NCBI GenBank assembly: GCA_033032865.1 | Contig: JAWHQI010000121.1 | Location: 3,968,001 to 4,032,000, forward strand | DNA: 64,000 nt | Source of the DNA: Dactylorhiza incarnata | Taxonomy: Eukaryota > Streptophyta > Magnoliopsida > Asparagales > Orchidaceae | Reading direction: 5' to 3' | Shown: positions 21,141 to 32,151 of the stretch, piece after piece | Numbering within the stretch: position 1 is the stretch's first letter | How the letters are laid out: every line of letters begins with the position of its first letter | The notes under the pieces: model-generated | Told to the model about the DNA's origin: nothing | Databases searched by the model: none | What the model saw: only the letters and a program-made list of their open reading frames with translations | Made by a program: the position numbers and the translations under genes

Positions 21141-22867
21141 TGTTTGCGCGTCCCGAGCAAACAAATTCTAAGCGAACGGGGAAAGATAAGTAGATGGCTT
21201 AAAATTACAATACAGAGTACCATGCGAAGTCGCATGCTCACGTGCATAAGAAAAATAGTAGAGAAGATTTCTAATTATAAAAACAGTTTATATATTTCTA
21301 AAAGAGTAAAAGCATATTACAACTAATCAAAATGGTGAGCAATGGTGAATCATTCGGTCATGCATACGGGGAAAGTAAACTAAGCGCTGAGACGAGCATT
21401 GCTCAAGATCGGGATGCGGGACAAACTCCACTGAAATCCATCAGTGTCGGTGACCATAAGCTTGCCCGGTCACATTTTCCCCACGACACTAGGTTGGTTC
21501 AAGGCTTGAGTCAGTAGGACTTTCAGGTTTTAATTGAGGCTTGGGTTACGGTGAGGTAAACAATGACAAACAAAATGGCTTATAACACATAACCCAATTG
21601 AGCTTTTAAAATAACTACCCGCGCACCAAAATCGAATGCAAGTGCACCACACCCCCAGACTTGGACTTTTGCAACATAGGTGTGTGCACCGCCTACTCCC
21701 AATACATAATTTTTCTACATGATTTTTCAATAAAACTCATTTTTCTTTTTCTCTTTTCCTTTTCATTTTTTTTTTCTCTTTCTATCTTCTTTTTCTTGTC
21801 TTTTTCTTTCAGCAGATTTGTCAAATGCGCAAATCCACAGATTCACATAATAAACACCACAATCAACACCCCCCAAAATGTGAATAAATTCATAACTAAA
21901 GCTCAGATTTGGGTGTGCGACTAGGTTAGGCTTTTAGCTTTGGTGTGACATGTGCGGAGCTGAATCAATGAAAGGGTAGGCACAAAGGGGCTAGCAAGGG
22001 TACACGATAGGCATGAAATAAAAAGTTCAACCGGGCCAAAATAATGGCCTACGTCATTCTCACGCGCTAGAACTTATCCTATGCCAATGCTTCAAGAATT
22101 GCTTGGGGCAAGTTCTAGCCACCGAGAAAGATTCTCCTTTCTCCCGACTCAAGCAATACGAGTCTAGCGATTGTTTACACACATCCCTATGCTACCGTTT
22201 GATTCAAACCGGATTCACCATTTGAGTAGGGTAAACAACATTTACACCAATAGAAAAAAATAAATAAAACCATAAGTATAAAAAGAAGTCTAATCTACAC
22301 AAATTTCGATCCAACCGAGCACTCGACTAGGAGCACTACTAGAGTCAACATTTTACTCTGCTACATAGTCCTAAGCGATCACCTAGACTTTCCCAAATAG
22401 CAGAAGAATTCAATTCACAACAGAGCAAGCAAACAGATGAGTACGCGCTCAAGTGGGTGCTGTGGTGTGCAATGAAAGTGAACAAAACAAAAATAAATAA
22501 CAGCTCCTAGTATGCTGTGCAATGGTGCACGTGAGCGGGTAAACAGAACGACTCTCCCCCAGACTTAAACTAAACAAAATGCGCAAAATATAGCTATGAA
22601 ATTCAGCATAATGCTAGGGAAAGAGAGTACCCAGTGCTCAGAAATGAGCACACCAGAAGATTGGCGTGTAAGCTAAAATGAGCCGCAGCATCCGCCATCC
22701 AGAAAAGATACCTGCAGGGGTCAGCTCCGTAGAAACAAAAGACAATAGAAAACTGAAAAAAAAAGCTACTAACTAAATATGATTAGATGAAATAAAAATG
22801 CAGAAAAGAAAGATAACTACTGGGGTTATTGTCATCCCAGCACGACTTATTTAAAAACATAAAGGTT
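21141..22867 (-). other. Element A 3' non-coding region with a long purine tract
   Basis: No coding frame is convincing. The sense strand has a purine-rich stretch of about 95 bases (complement of 21717-21812) and two extra PPT-like motifs (21651-21663, 22554-22566). Blocks such as ACCATGCGAAGTCGCATGCTC near 21220 contain the palindrome GCGAAGTCGC-type core and are also found in element B near 56800. The region corresponds block by block to 56720-58300 of B. Confidence 0.6.
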
Positions 22868-24103
22868 CTAGCTAATGGGCCTATGAAAAAGAAAATGCAC
22901 AGGTAACTGCTCCATTATCCGTTTTGGTAGCTGGTACCGATACGGAGATAAGGCAGTCACCCCTCTACCTAAATAATAATACCTGCTTGACACAGGTAGA
23001 GGGAAAAGAAAGTAAGAAGAGGGGAAGATATCCTCACTCAACTCACCAAACACATCCATGCCTAGCAAGGTGTCGTCAACAGGGATGTGGCAGGAAGAAA
23101 GGGCAATAAGTGGAGCTTCCTCTACGGAAGGGGAATCAACCTCCTCACATGAGAGGATGCTCGCATCATTGACTTGAGCATCGTGCTCCAAGTCCTCCTG
23201 GGATACCTGTGAAGACTCAACCTACACAGGCTCGGATGAAGAAGGGGGATCAAGAAATAAACAAGACGAAGGACATAAATAAACATCAATCGGGGGAGTG
23301 ATCCCGGTCTCACTCCCATCAGGTTGGGGAAGTAAAATAATGTTTGCATTGTCATCAATGCTACAAGATTCGGCGGGATCAACGGTGGCCAGGCTTAGTA
23401 TTTGGACTTCCTCCACCGGTGCTGAGGAAAACTCCTCTTCACCTAGAAGGTTGTCCTCCTCCATAGGAGTAGGCACAAAACTAAGATCAACAGCCTCCTC
23501 TTGTGACACATCATCGACAATGTCGTCAGAGACGAATGTAGTATGCACAACAGGGGGAAGAATAGTGCTCGGATAAAAGTCGAGCACCGATTCCTCACAA
23601 AGAATCGAATCCACTAGAGGTGGTGGATGCACATGGAGAATAGGCTCAGCAATGTCGGTGCATAGATCAGCCGCACATCCGGTGACCGTGTCCATGCCAT
23701 ACCCTTCAAGATGTGAAGGTGACAAAGACACATAACCGGATGTTGAAGGTGCGCCGCCAGAGTTAGGAGTTGGGACGATCCGGATATCCGGCTCGTCATC
23801 CTCGTCCAATTGGTGAAGATACTCGGCACAGTCCTTCAAGACATGATCAGTGCTCCGACAAAACCGGCACTGCCTTGCGGGCTTCTTTGGCACAGTGGAA
23901 GCTGGAGCCGAAAAGAAGTATGACGGTAAAGGCTCAGCAGAGTAGCCATAAGACTTACGCGCACCATATGGAGTACCAGACGAAGTCGGTGCTCCATATG
24001 CTGGGCTATAAGAATTATGCCTACTATTCTCCGTAGGGCATTCATCACCAGAGTGGGAGGTATCTCTACACCAACGACAACGGATATTGAGATGTGCCCA
24101 CAT
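22868..24103 (-). pseudogene. Two-zinc-knuckle acidic protein of element A (one in-frame stop)
   Basis: The frame of 412 codons starts with ATG at 24103 and has one TAG at 23222-23224, after 293 residues, then continues in frame to 22868. Two CCHC knuckles of the CX2CX4HX4C form lie at residues 9-22 (CRWCRDTSHSGDEC) and 79-92 (CRFCRSTDHVLKDC), joined by a Tyr/Ser/Pro-rich linker. From about residue 95 the protein is acidic and rich in D, E, S and P, without recognisable domains. Such knuckles bind nucleic acid in Gag nucleocapsids, but no capsid-like domain precedes them. It is the only gene of the element. A role in packaging its RNA is inferred. Confidence 0.75.
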
Positions 24104-24298
24104 AGTGTGAAGATAATACGATTCAAAATGAAAATGTTATTGTGCAAAATACTACACCTAACAGAAATTACTAAAGCAACCTAATATAAAACCAGAAAAT
24201 GGAATAAAAAGAACAGAAATAAAATAAAAGATGCGATTTACAAATGGAAGGGCTTCTCTCTCAGATTCTCCCTCTCCATAAAACTCACACGACTGTGT

Positions 24299-24316
24299 TC
24301 CCCGGCAACGGCGCCA
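24299..24316 (-). promoter_or_regulatory. Primer binding site for tRNA-Asp (element A)
   Basis: The same 18-mer as at 126-143, six bases from the LTR. It defines 24323-25976 as the 5' LTR and sets the minus orientation. Confidence 0.88.
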
Positions 24317-24322
24317 AAAACT

Positions 24323-25976
24323 TGATGGCGAAAATCTCGCACAACGCTATCGGCGGTAGCTAGACTGCGGCACGAAACGGCAGTGTACCGATCGCTCAAG
24401 TAATATAAAATGTGGGAGTGAATCCCCAAGTATCGAATCTCTAAGGAACACAGTAAGGTGGAGTTTGGTATTGAGGAAGGACTTGAGATCGAAGTCCTGC
24501 GGTAGGTGGATTGCGGACGAAAGGGTTTTGGGGTTTTGTAAATAAGGGAAAAATACTAAAACTACTCCTATGCAATGCCGCTATGCAATGCTTCGTTTGG
24601 CGGGATGAGACTAGGCAGGCCTTGAGCGCGCTGCGTCGCAAGGGCGGATGGGCGAGTAGGCTAGCGGAATCGAACATTGCAGGCCTTGAGCGTGCTGCTT
24701 CGTTAGGCGGGATGGATTACACGGGCTGCGATGCCACACTTCGATAGGCGGATGGACGAGAAGGCTAACGGAGTGAGGGTCGCAAGCACCTCGTCGACAA
24801 GCACGACACTAGCAATTGCTAGTGCGGCACCAAACTCGATAGTGGAATGGAAAATGGGTGGGGCCACTCCTCATTCACAGATATGAATAACATGATTCCA
24901 TAAACATGAAATAAACAGTAATAAATAAGATTCATAGTGCCATCATTTAAGTATAGAGATTACAAACAAATGCTACCACACAAGTAGAAGAAAGAGGCAA
25001 GAGATACGACCGAATCTGGAGTCTCGTTGTAGATTCACGGTAGGAATCGTTGGGTTGTCAATCCACGTCCTAGCTCGGTCCCAACTACGTCCAGGGTAGA
25101 GGAGGGCTGTCACACCTCCCAATGGACCCGTCTTCTCCAGCGTTTTACAATCCGGCCACGTCCGATGCGAAGAACTCCTTCCTTGGCAATGAAGATGAGT
25201 GTAGAATCTCCACTTTGAAGCCCTTGGATGATGGAGGAGGCCTAGGGGGTGAAAAACCTGTGGAAGGGGCGGAACGGAGGAGCTGAGCGAGAAAAACGGC
25301 GAAGGATCCGACCTAAATCGCGAGCAGAAATATTTATAGGCGCTGGAATAGACAGTGCGCACGGTCATTGGCGCACGACCAGTGGTCGTGCGCGCTGGAA
25401 TTCTGTGATCGTGCGCCTGCCTGGACGGAGCCTGCAATGTAAGCAATTTATAAAATACCATGTTCGCACGACTAGTGGCGCACGACCGGTGGTCGTGCGC
25501 ACTATCGTAGGTGGTCGTGCGCACTGGTCGAAACAGAACTCATAAAATTGATGTTAAGTGCGCACGAACATTGGCGCACTACCAGTGGTCATGCGCACTA
25601 TCGTTGGTGGTCGTGCGCACTGTCCGAGACAGAACTCAAAAAATGGGGTTAAGTGCACACGATCAGCGGCGCACGACCAGTGGTCGTGCGCAATAGAACC
25701 AGTGATTGTGCGCAGTGTTCCTGTACAGAATTGTACCGGGAACACCTGCACGACTCCTGTTCCATCACAACCACGAATCCAGCCACTGAAAGTGGCACTT
25801 AACAGTGCATGAAAACTACTAAAAATGAAGAACATGAAATAACACCAAAAACGGGCCTAGAGGTGCACTTAGCATGGAGCATCAAATATGAGTGAAAACA
25901 TGTCTAAAGTGAAGTTCATAGACTAGAAAATCGGCCCAGATGAGTCCATAAATGTGTATATAATTGGGACTCATCA
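24323..25976 (-). repeat. 5' LTR of element A
   Basis: It has equal length and near identity to 19472-21125. The TATA box (minus CTATAAATA) is at 25331-25339 and the palindrome array at 25359-25714, including the perfect palindrome at 25669-25691. GCTCG at 25977-25981 is the target-site duplication. Confidence 0.93.
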
Positions 25977-25981
25977 GCTCG

Positions 25982-26400
25982 CCCGAGGATATCTGTCGCA
26001 TGAACCCTTCCTCGCTCCCTCCGTAACTCCCAATGTCTTCTTCCCAACCGCGTTCTGCCATCGACAACCCTCATCCCCACTGGAGACCCTCCTTCAGTCT
26101 ACTACATCTTCGATTATTACCCCCCAAAAAGTTATTTTAAGATATATCTTCTTCTCACCCTAGCCGAGATCGCATGCCCCTCTTCGCTTGATGGCTAGAA
26201 ACCCTATCTACTCATTCATTCAGTCTCTGTTTCCATGAACCATTGTGGAAACATTCGCTCAAGGCTTTTTCAAAACATTTGCTCTAGGTAAAATGTTTAC
26301 TCTTCATTTGATTACTAGGATTTCGAAAAGGGAACAGTTGAGAAAAGCATCATCTTGATTTATCTTATAAATTATGTAAAAGTGATTTCATCCTCTAGGA
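25982..26400. other. Flanking DNA, no gene seen
   Basis: The sequence is more C-rich and less repetitive than its surroundings and has no LTR signature up to about 26300. With 19291-19466 it forms the original insertion site of element A. No ORF with a recognisable domain is present. Confidence 0.35.
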
Positions 26401-26872
26401 TTTATTACCCATGTTGTATAGTGAGGGTAATATGGTCTTTATATGTCCTAGGATGACACACTCACATTAGTGTGTCAAAGTATAGTCGAAAAGGAGTGCA
26501 AAATCCAGCTGAGTTAATTCTGCGTAAAAAAAAGTCAACACAACTTCGATTGAAAGTCAAAGTACTTCGAATAGAAATAAAGATAACTCTGACCGGTAGT
26601 CAATGCATCTTTGGAATTCAACCCAATATCGAATTATATTCGACGCAGACGCCAGAGTCAGTCAAAGCATCATTGGAAGTCGACGCAACTTTGAATTATA
26701 GTCGCCGCAGAAGTCAGAGTATAAAGTCTACGTCTTCATCTCGAAGGATACGATGATAAGGAATCAACGCAATGTCGATAGCAGAGTTCAATTCAAAGAT
26801 AAGGAAGATTTCAAAGATTATTCTAGTATAACTCAAAGGTGCGTCGATTAGAAGTCAGAAGCTATTTGACGT
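26400..26872 (+). repeat. Left part of a SIRE-like LTR (left end approximate)
   Basis: The segment is rich in TCGA-type motifs (AAGTCGAC, ATATTCGACGCAG, AACTTCGA) like the U3 of other SIRE-like LTRs here. It stops at the insertion point of Copia element C and joins in sense to 33290-33650 and then 35288-36033. The exact left end of the LTR was not found. Confidence 0.4.
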
Positions 26873-27999
26873 TGTTAAAAAACTTGAGGTCCGGAGGTGA
26901 AGTAAAATGCGGAACACTTCACAAAACTTTCCACAAGTGTAGCACAATAATGACAATGAGAAGACCGAATAGTGCTATGGTATTAACTATCTCTTCACAA
27001 TTCGAGGTATACATGGCGAGACATGATTCATAAGAATCACGGAGGAGAGAAGCACCAAACACAAAGGTAAACAAGTTGCTGGCGACTTGATCACTTGAGA
27101 CTGCCAGACCGCGTGAACAGACAAGCCAGACGGGTAACCTCTGAGACCGCGCGAATAGAGCACAAGCCGCACCTGTCAGACCGCAACCACAGACCGCCTA
27201 ACCTGCTTCTTTATTCAACTGCTGAAAATAACCAGTTCGCACTCCTTGATCGCCCAGACCGAACGGTCTTTATCACAGAAGAACCCGCGAACACTGAAAA
27301 GAGAAACTGTTACCTGCTGTAGACTGCAACTCAAGATCGCCTGGCCACTTAAGATCGCCTGATCAACTGAGTCTGCTGCACAGACCAAGAACACCTAAAC
27401 ACAGTCCGCCCAGACTGGTTTATTCAAAGCTGGAAGAAAGGAGACAAGCTGACCGCGAACTGTCGTTAACCTGCGAAAACAAAAAACGGTCAGACAAAAT
27501 CTCAGACCGCGCGACCTCAAAATTGAGACCGGCACAATCAAGCCAACTTTGGTTCTTACAGTTCTCATTATGAATGACGGGCCATGCACCCCTATTTATA
27601 GGCGAGTAGACGGATGTCGTCACCGCACAAACTGGGATACAATAACCGCCCATCAGATCGCGCGCGGTCTCACAAAGAAGACCGCCCGAGCATAGCAAAG
27701 CTCACAGCTTTATTAGACCTTCCGGTTATGACCAAACCACTCGGTCACTGCGATCTCAACAAAATAGACCGCCAGGTCTTCTTCCAAAGAAGACAAACCA
27801 AGAACATCTGGACGACTTAAACAAGTCGACAGACAACCTGCTCAAGCCGCCCGGACACTAGCGGTCTCCTAGATCAGACCGCCCAGGCAGATTGCCTGAA
27901 ACAAACCGACCAGAACACCAGCGCAGACTGCGCGGTCTTTGCGGTCTCCAATCTCCAGACCGCCCGGCACCATTCCACTTCCACTTCAAAAAAATAACA
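26873..27999 (-). repeat. 3' LTR of element C
   Basis: The LTR is 1,127 bp, with the minus-strand TATA box CCTATAAATA at 27593-27602. The motif AGACCGC and its complement GCGGTCT recur through 27090-27985, on both sides of the TATA box but densest upstream of it. Confidence 0.9.
27605..27985 (-). promoter_or_regulatory. AGACCGC/GCGGTCT repeat cluster, element C left LTR
   Basis: Inverted and direct copies of AGACCG(C) and (G)CGGTCT lie upstream of the TATA box in the sense direction. In the right LTR the pair meets as AGACCGCGCGGTCT, a perfect 14-bp palindrome at 33215-33228. In this left copy one arm has a substitution. Confidence 0.65.
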
Positions 28000-28016
28000 C
28001 TCCCCCTTGAAGTGGG
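28000..28016 (-). promoter_or_regulatory. Polypurine tract of element C
   Basis: The minus strand reads CCCACTTCAAGGGGGAG directly before the 3' LTR. Confidence 0.75.
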
Positions 28017-29796
28017 AAGTGGAAGTCAGCCCAAGCAAACTCCGCAATCGACCAAATGGTCCCTTCGCCAGCGGCTTAGTAAATATGTCAGCAACGTTCT
28101 CCTTGCTCTGCACATGCTCCACAGTCAGAGATCCCTCCAACACCTTCTCACGAATGAAATGGTGATGAATCTCTATGTGCTTCGTACCCGCGTGACAAAC
28201 TGGATTGTTCACTAGTTTGAGAGCACTCTCATTGTCACCACGTAGCAGAGTGGGACCGTGCACCTCCCTATGAATGTCCTCCACAAGCCTCCTAAGCCAG
28301 ATGGCTTCCTGAGCCGCCAAAGCCGATGCTTTGTACTCTGCTTCTGTGGTAGAGACAGACACAGAATCCTGCTTCTTGCTACACCATGATATAGCTGTAG
28401 AGCCTATCATAAAGAAAAATCTAGATGTTGATCTCCGATCATCCGAATCTCCTCCATATTCAGCATCCATGTACCCGAGCAAGCAAAAGCCCGAATCTCT
28501 CCCGTAGAAGAGACCCAAATCCGAGGTGGATTTGACATACTTCAAGATACTCCTAGCCGCCACAAGATGAGGTTTCTGAGGCTTTGCCATAAACCGACTC
28601 ACCCTGCCAACTGCATAAGCAATATCAGGCCTTGTGATTGTCAAGTATATTAGACTTCCAATCAAAGCTCGGAACATCAAAGGATCGGTAAGAACCCTCC
28701 CTTCATCTCGCCGAAGATGAACTCCAACCTACAGTGGAGTAGAGCTTCTCTTCCCCCCTTCCATGCCGAACCTCTTCACGATTCAATCCGCATAGCCCTT
28801 TTGGGAAACAAGCATACCGCTCTCTTTCCTCTCCACTTCGAGCCCAAGGAAATGGTGGAGCTCGCCCAAACCCTTCATCTCAAATCTGATATCTAGCTAA
28901 GCACGAAGCCTAGCTACCTCCACTTCAGAATTCCCCTTGACGATCATGTCGTCAACGTACAGCAGCACCAAGACCTGAAGCTCCCCTATCTTCTTTACGA
29001 ACGGACTTGAATCTGAATCAGAAGCAAGGTATCCGCAGAACTAGAGGTATTCTGCGATCTTCCCGTACCACACCCGAGGCGCTTGCTTCAAGCCGTAAAG
29101 AGCCTTCTTGACCTTGCAAACATATCTTGGGTGCTCTTCGGATACATAACTAGGTGGCTGATCCATGAAGATATCCTTGTCAATCTCGTCGTATAAGAAG
29201 GCATTCTTCATGTCGAGTTGCCAAATCTTCCACCCTTGGCAAGCTGCGATTGCGATCACCACCCGAACCGAAGTCATCTTGGAAACGGGACTAAACGTTT
29301 CTTCACAATCCTCCCCATACTTCTGAGAGAAACCTCGAGCTACAAGGTGAGCCTTGAACCGCTCAATACTACCATCAGCCTTCTTCTTCAGCTTGAAAAC
29401 CCACTTGCGTGTCACCGGAGTAATTCCCTCAACCTTAGGCACCAAGTCCCAAGTCTCATTCTTCCTGAAGGCATCCATCTCTTCATCCATGGCTCCTTCC
29501 CACTCCTTGACTCCAACTGCATTTTCATAGCAAGATGGTTCTCTCTCATCCAGGGGACCTACGAAGAAACATGAGACGAAGCTCACCAAGTTTCCGCCCG
29601 TATACTGATCTGGTGGAATGATAGTCCTCTTGGACCTCCTCAGAGCTTGACTCTGAACCACCTCTTCAACTGCAGCTTCTGGACTAGCTCTCCTTTCAGG
29701 TAAACATGGAGCATCGCTCCCCCTGCTTCCAGAACCTGAAGCACCTGACCCAGAGCTAGAAATACCTGGAGCATCTGGAGAAACAGGCAACTCCAC
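28017..29796 (-). pseudogene. pol: Reverse transcriptase and RNase H of element C
   Basis: One frame from 29796 down holds an RVT_2 domain: WDLVPKVEGI, KWVFKLKKKADG, LVARGFSQKYGEDCEETFSPV and QLDMKNAFLYDEI. Then the catalytic YVDDMIV lies at about 28948-28960. RNase H follows from about 28680 (GYMDAEYGGDSDDRRSTS, STTEAEYKA, LRGDNESALKL, GTKHIEIHHHFIRE). In-frame stops occur at 29041-29043 (TAG), then as RAQ-like TAG near 28900, TGA near 28780 and TAG near 28730. The YVDD is intact but the frame cannot give a full protein. Confidence 0.88.
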
Positions 29797-29844
29797 TAGA
29801 ACTTCCCTTAAAGCTTCCTATGGTCCACCATCTACACTGCTTCC

Positions 29845-30846
29845 TTATAACTCAACAGAAGAGTTACCTTGGTATGACGTCAGCTCGTCAAATACCACAT
29901 CCCTAGAGACCAAATGTCTCGGTGACTCGGGATCCATGCATCTACACCCTTTCTTCTGGTCATCATAACTAACAAAGACTAGTTTCCTTGCCTTTGCATC
30001 TAGCTTCGTTCGAAGGGCATCTGGAACATGTACGTAGCAGGTAGAACCAAACACTCAAAAGTGTTCCACGCTTGGCTTCTCCTTGAACATCAACTCATGA
30101 GGGGTCTTCATGTTGATAGGACTGATAGGCATCCGGTTGATAACATAGGCCGCACAAGACATTCCCTCTGCCCAGAAGGACTTTGGGATACTCTTGGCAT
30201 GAAGCCAACATTTGCAGGTCTCCGTCAGATGACGGATCTTCTGCTCAGCAACTCCATTCTGTTGTGGAGTGTGAGCACAAGAAAGCTCTCTTTGGATGCC
30301 ATGCTTCCTGCAGAAGTTAAACAACGCCTTGGAGGTGAACTCCCCTCCATTGTCTGTTCTGAACTTCTTGACCCGCAGGTTGAGCCGACCTTCCTCCAGC
30401 TCCTTGAACTCCACAAACCTCTCGAACGCCTCTAACTTCTCCTTCAAAAAATATACCCAAGTATATCTGGTGAAGTCATCAACCAAGATCAACATATACC
30501 TGCTACCTCCAAGACTGGCAGTGTTGGTAGGTCCAAACAGATCACCATGGATGCACTCTAATGGTCTTTTACATCTGCTTTGTGATTTGTCAAATGGAAA
30601 GAGTTGAGCCTTACCAAACTAACAACCTGCACAAATGTGACCATCCCCAAAAGATGACAAGCTAGGCAAACCTTTCACAAGGCCTCTTCCCGCCATAGCC
30701 TTCAACTTATCCATCCCAACATGCCCAAGTCTTTTGTGCCAGATAGCGGCACTATCATTAGCCCTCGTCTTATCAACATGGGAACTTGTTGAAAGAACAA
30801 ACAAGTCCTTCACCTGTTTCCCTACATGAATGACCTTAGCTTTCAC
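29845..30846 (-). pseudogene. pol: GAG-pre-integrase and integrase of element C
   Basis: In the same frame as RT, 30846-30619 has the zinc-binding pre-integrase region (IWHKRLGHVGMDKLK...CAGC). Next, 30495-30055 has the integrase core with LVDDFTRYTWVYFL, FRTDNGGEFTS and TPQQNGVAEQK, the last carrying the catalytic glutamate. From 30054 to 29845 follows FGSTCYVHVPDALRTKLDAKA. Stops separate the parts (30619, 30055, 29845). The order integrase before RT is the Copia signature. Confidence 0.88.
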
Positions 30847-30873
30847 AGCTGAAACATTTCAGAGAAATTTCAC

Positions 30874-31187
30874 TTATATTGGACCGAACAGAACGTGATA
30901 GTCAGCATCCACCGCATTGGTCACAGAGAAGAGGTTCTTCTTCATCCCCGGAATATGATTGACACTCTTTAAGGTGAGTGGTCCTCTATCACTTCCCAAA
31001 GAAACTACACCCTCCTTCTCAACTGCATGAATAGAATCATCAGCCATAATGATAACATTATTACCTATATATGCTCGCAAGAAGAGAACTTCGACTCAAC
31101 CCCAGTGAGGTGATGACCACACCCAGAGTCCACTATCCAATCATCTTGATAGTTGATGGAAGCCAATGCCCGAACACAAGTGCCCGT
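30874..31187 (-). pseudogene. pol: Protease region of element C
   Basis: The minus strand near 31118-31142 reads DDWIVDSGCGHHLTG, with the DSG aspartic-protease active site of Copia elements. Downstream comes MKKNLFSVTNAVD, the usual segment before pre-integrase. The frame is open from about 31145 to the stop at 30874. Confidence 0.75.
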
Positions 31188-32005
31188 CAAGAATGCACCT
31201 CCACCACCCCAACTACCTTCAGAATTGGAACCAGCCTCCTCCTTTCCTGCAGCATGTCCTGGCTGAAGATTGACCTTGCCGTCTCTTTTGAAATGACCAA
31301 GCTTGTTGCACCTGAAGCATCTAGGTCCTTCCTGCTTCTTCCCATCATGCTTAGGAGCATAGCTCCTCTCCTGCTGATATGAAGTAGACAGACCATCATC
31401 TCCACATTTCTTCTTCTTCTTATCCCATCTCTTTTCTTGCCAGAAAAGAGAACCTCACCTTCTCCCACAGAAACTGACATCCCAGCCATTTGCTTAGCCA
31501 AACTTTCTTGCGAAGCAAGTAAGTTCTCCAGCACCAGCAACGAAGGCTGATTGGCCCAGCCTTAAACAGAGGTAACAAAGGCAACATATTCCCTCCGCAA
31601 GCCGCGGATTATGTGCCTCTTCAGCTTAGCTTCTGAAATAGGCTCATTCGGGTCCAATGCCAAAATTTCTGCGCAAAGGTTCTTCATCTTCAAGAAGAAT
31701 GTTGAGATTGACAAATCTCCCTGAGTTGCTTTCGCCAACTCATTCTCCAAGAACTGTATCCTAGCTACATTCTTCTTATTGATCAAGCCATCCAAGGCTG
31801 TCCAGATTTCTGCAGCTGATCTACATCCGATGACGTGATCAAACAACTCCGGAAAGATAGCTCTCTTGAGAGTGAACTCCGCCTTAGAATTCGTTCTCTT
31901 CCAAGTCTTCACGAGCTCAGCATTCCCTTCAGCAGGAACAACAGCTTGTCTTGATTCTCCTCCTACTACATCCCATAAGTCCTCGCCAAGAAGATAGCTC
32001 TCCAT
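31188..32005 (-). pseudogene. gag: Gag of element C with a damaged zinc knuckle
   Basis: From 32005, MESYLLGEDLWDVVGGES leads into a Copia gag domain (AAEIWTALDGLINKKN, FLENELAKATQGDLSIS, LKRHIIRGLRREYVAFVTSV). TAA at 31562-31564 stops it and the same frame resumes to about 31435. There a frameshift moves the meaningful reading to another frame, where CFRCNKLGHFKRDG appears near 31280-31320. The last cysteine of the CX2CX4HX4C knuckle is Gly (codon GGC instead of TGC). The true start is probably a little upstream of 32005, where the frame has decayed. Confidence 0.82.
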
Positions 32006-32139
32006 GCAAGACTTCCACTTTTTAAAAGGAGCTCAATACCAAGATCTCTAGCATATCCTCCTTTCATTGCTAGCCCACTGATGGCTAACCAACTTGAGGA
32101 ACCAGAGAGAAGTAACAGCAACTACTGCTTAGCAACCTC

Positions 32140-32151
32140 GCTCTGATACCA
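32140..32151 (-). promoter_or_regulatory. Primer binding site, initiator tRNA-Met (element C)
   Basis: The minus strand reads TGGTATCAGAGC, directly against the LTR at 32152. Confidence 0.88.

Larger units (their letters stand above)
19472..25976 (-). mobile_element. Element A: complete non-autonomous Athila-like LTR element
   Basis: Two LTRs of 1,654 bp each (19472-21125 and 24323-25976) are flanked by perfect GCTCG duplications (19467-19471 and 25977-25981). The tRNA-Asp PBS beside the right LTR shows that the element reads on the minus strand. The interior of about 3.2 kb has one gene, a two-zinc-knuckle protein, and no protease, RT or integrase, so it must depend on another element. This fits the class described as TR-GAG (terminal-repeat elements with a GAG domain). 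LTRs are nearly identical, so insertion is recent. Confidence 0.93.

Noticed and set aside
25982..26163. Possible 5' end of a host gene beside element A
   Set aside because: The sequence is less repetitive, but no ORF, splice pattern or domain supports a gene.
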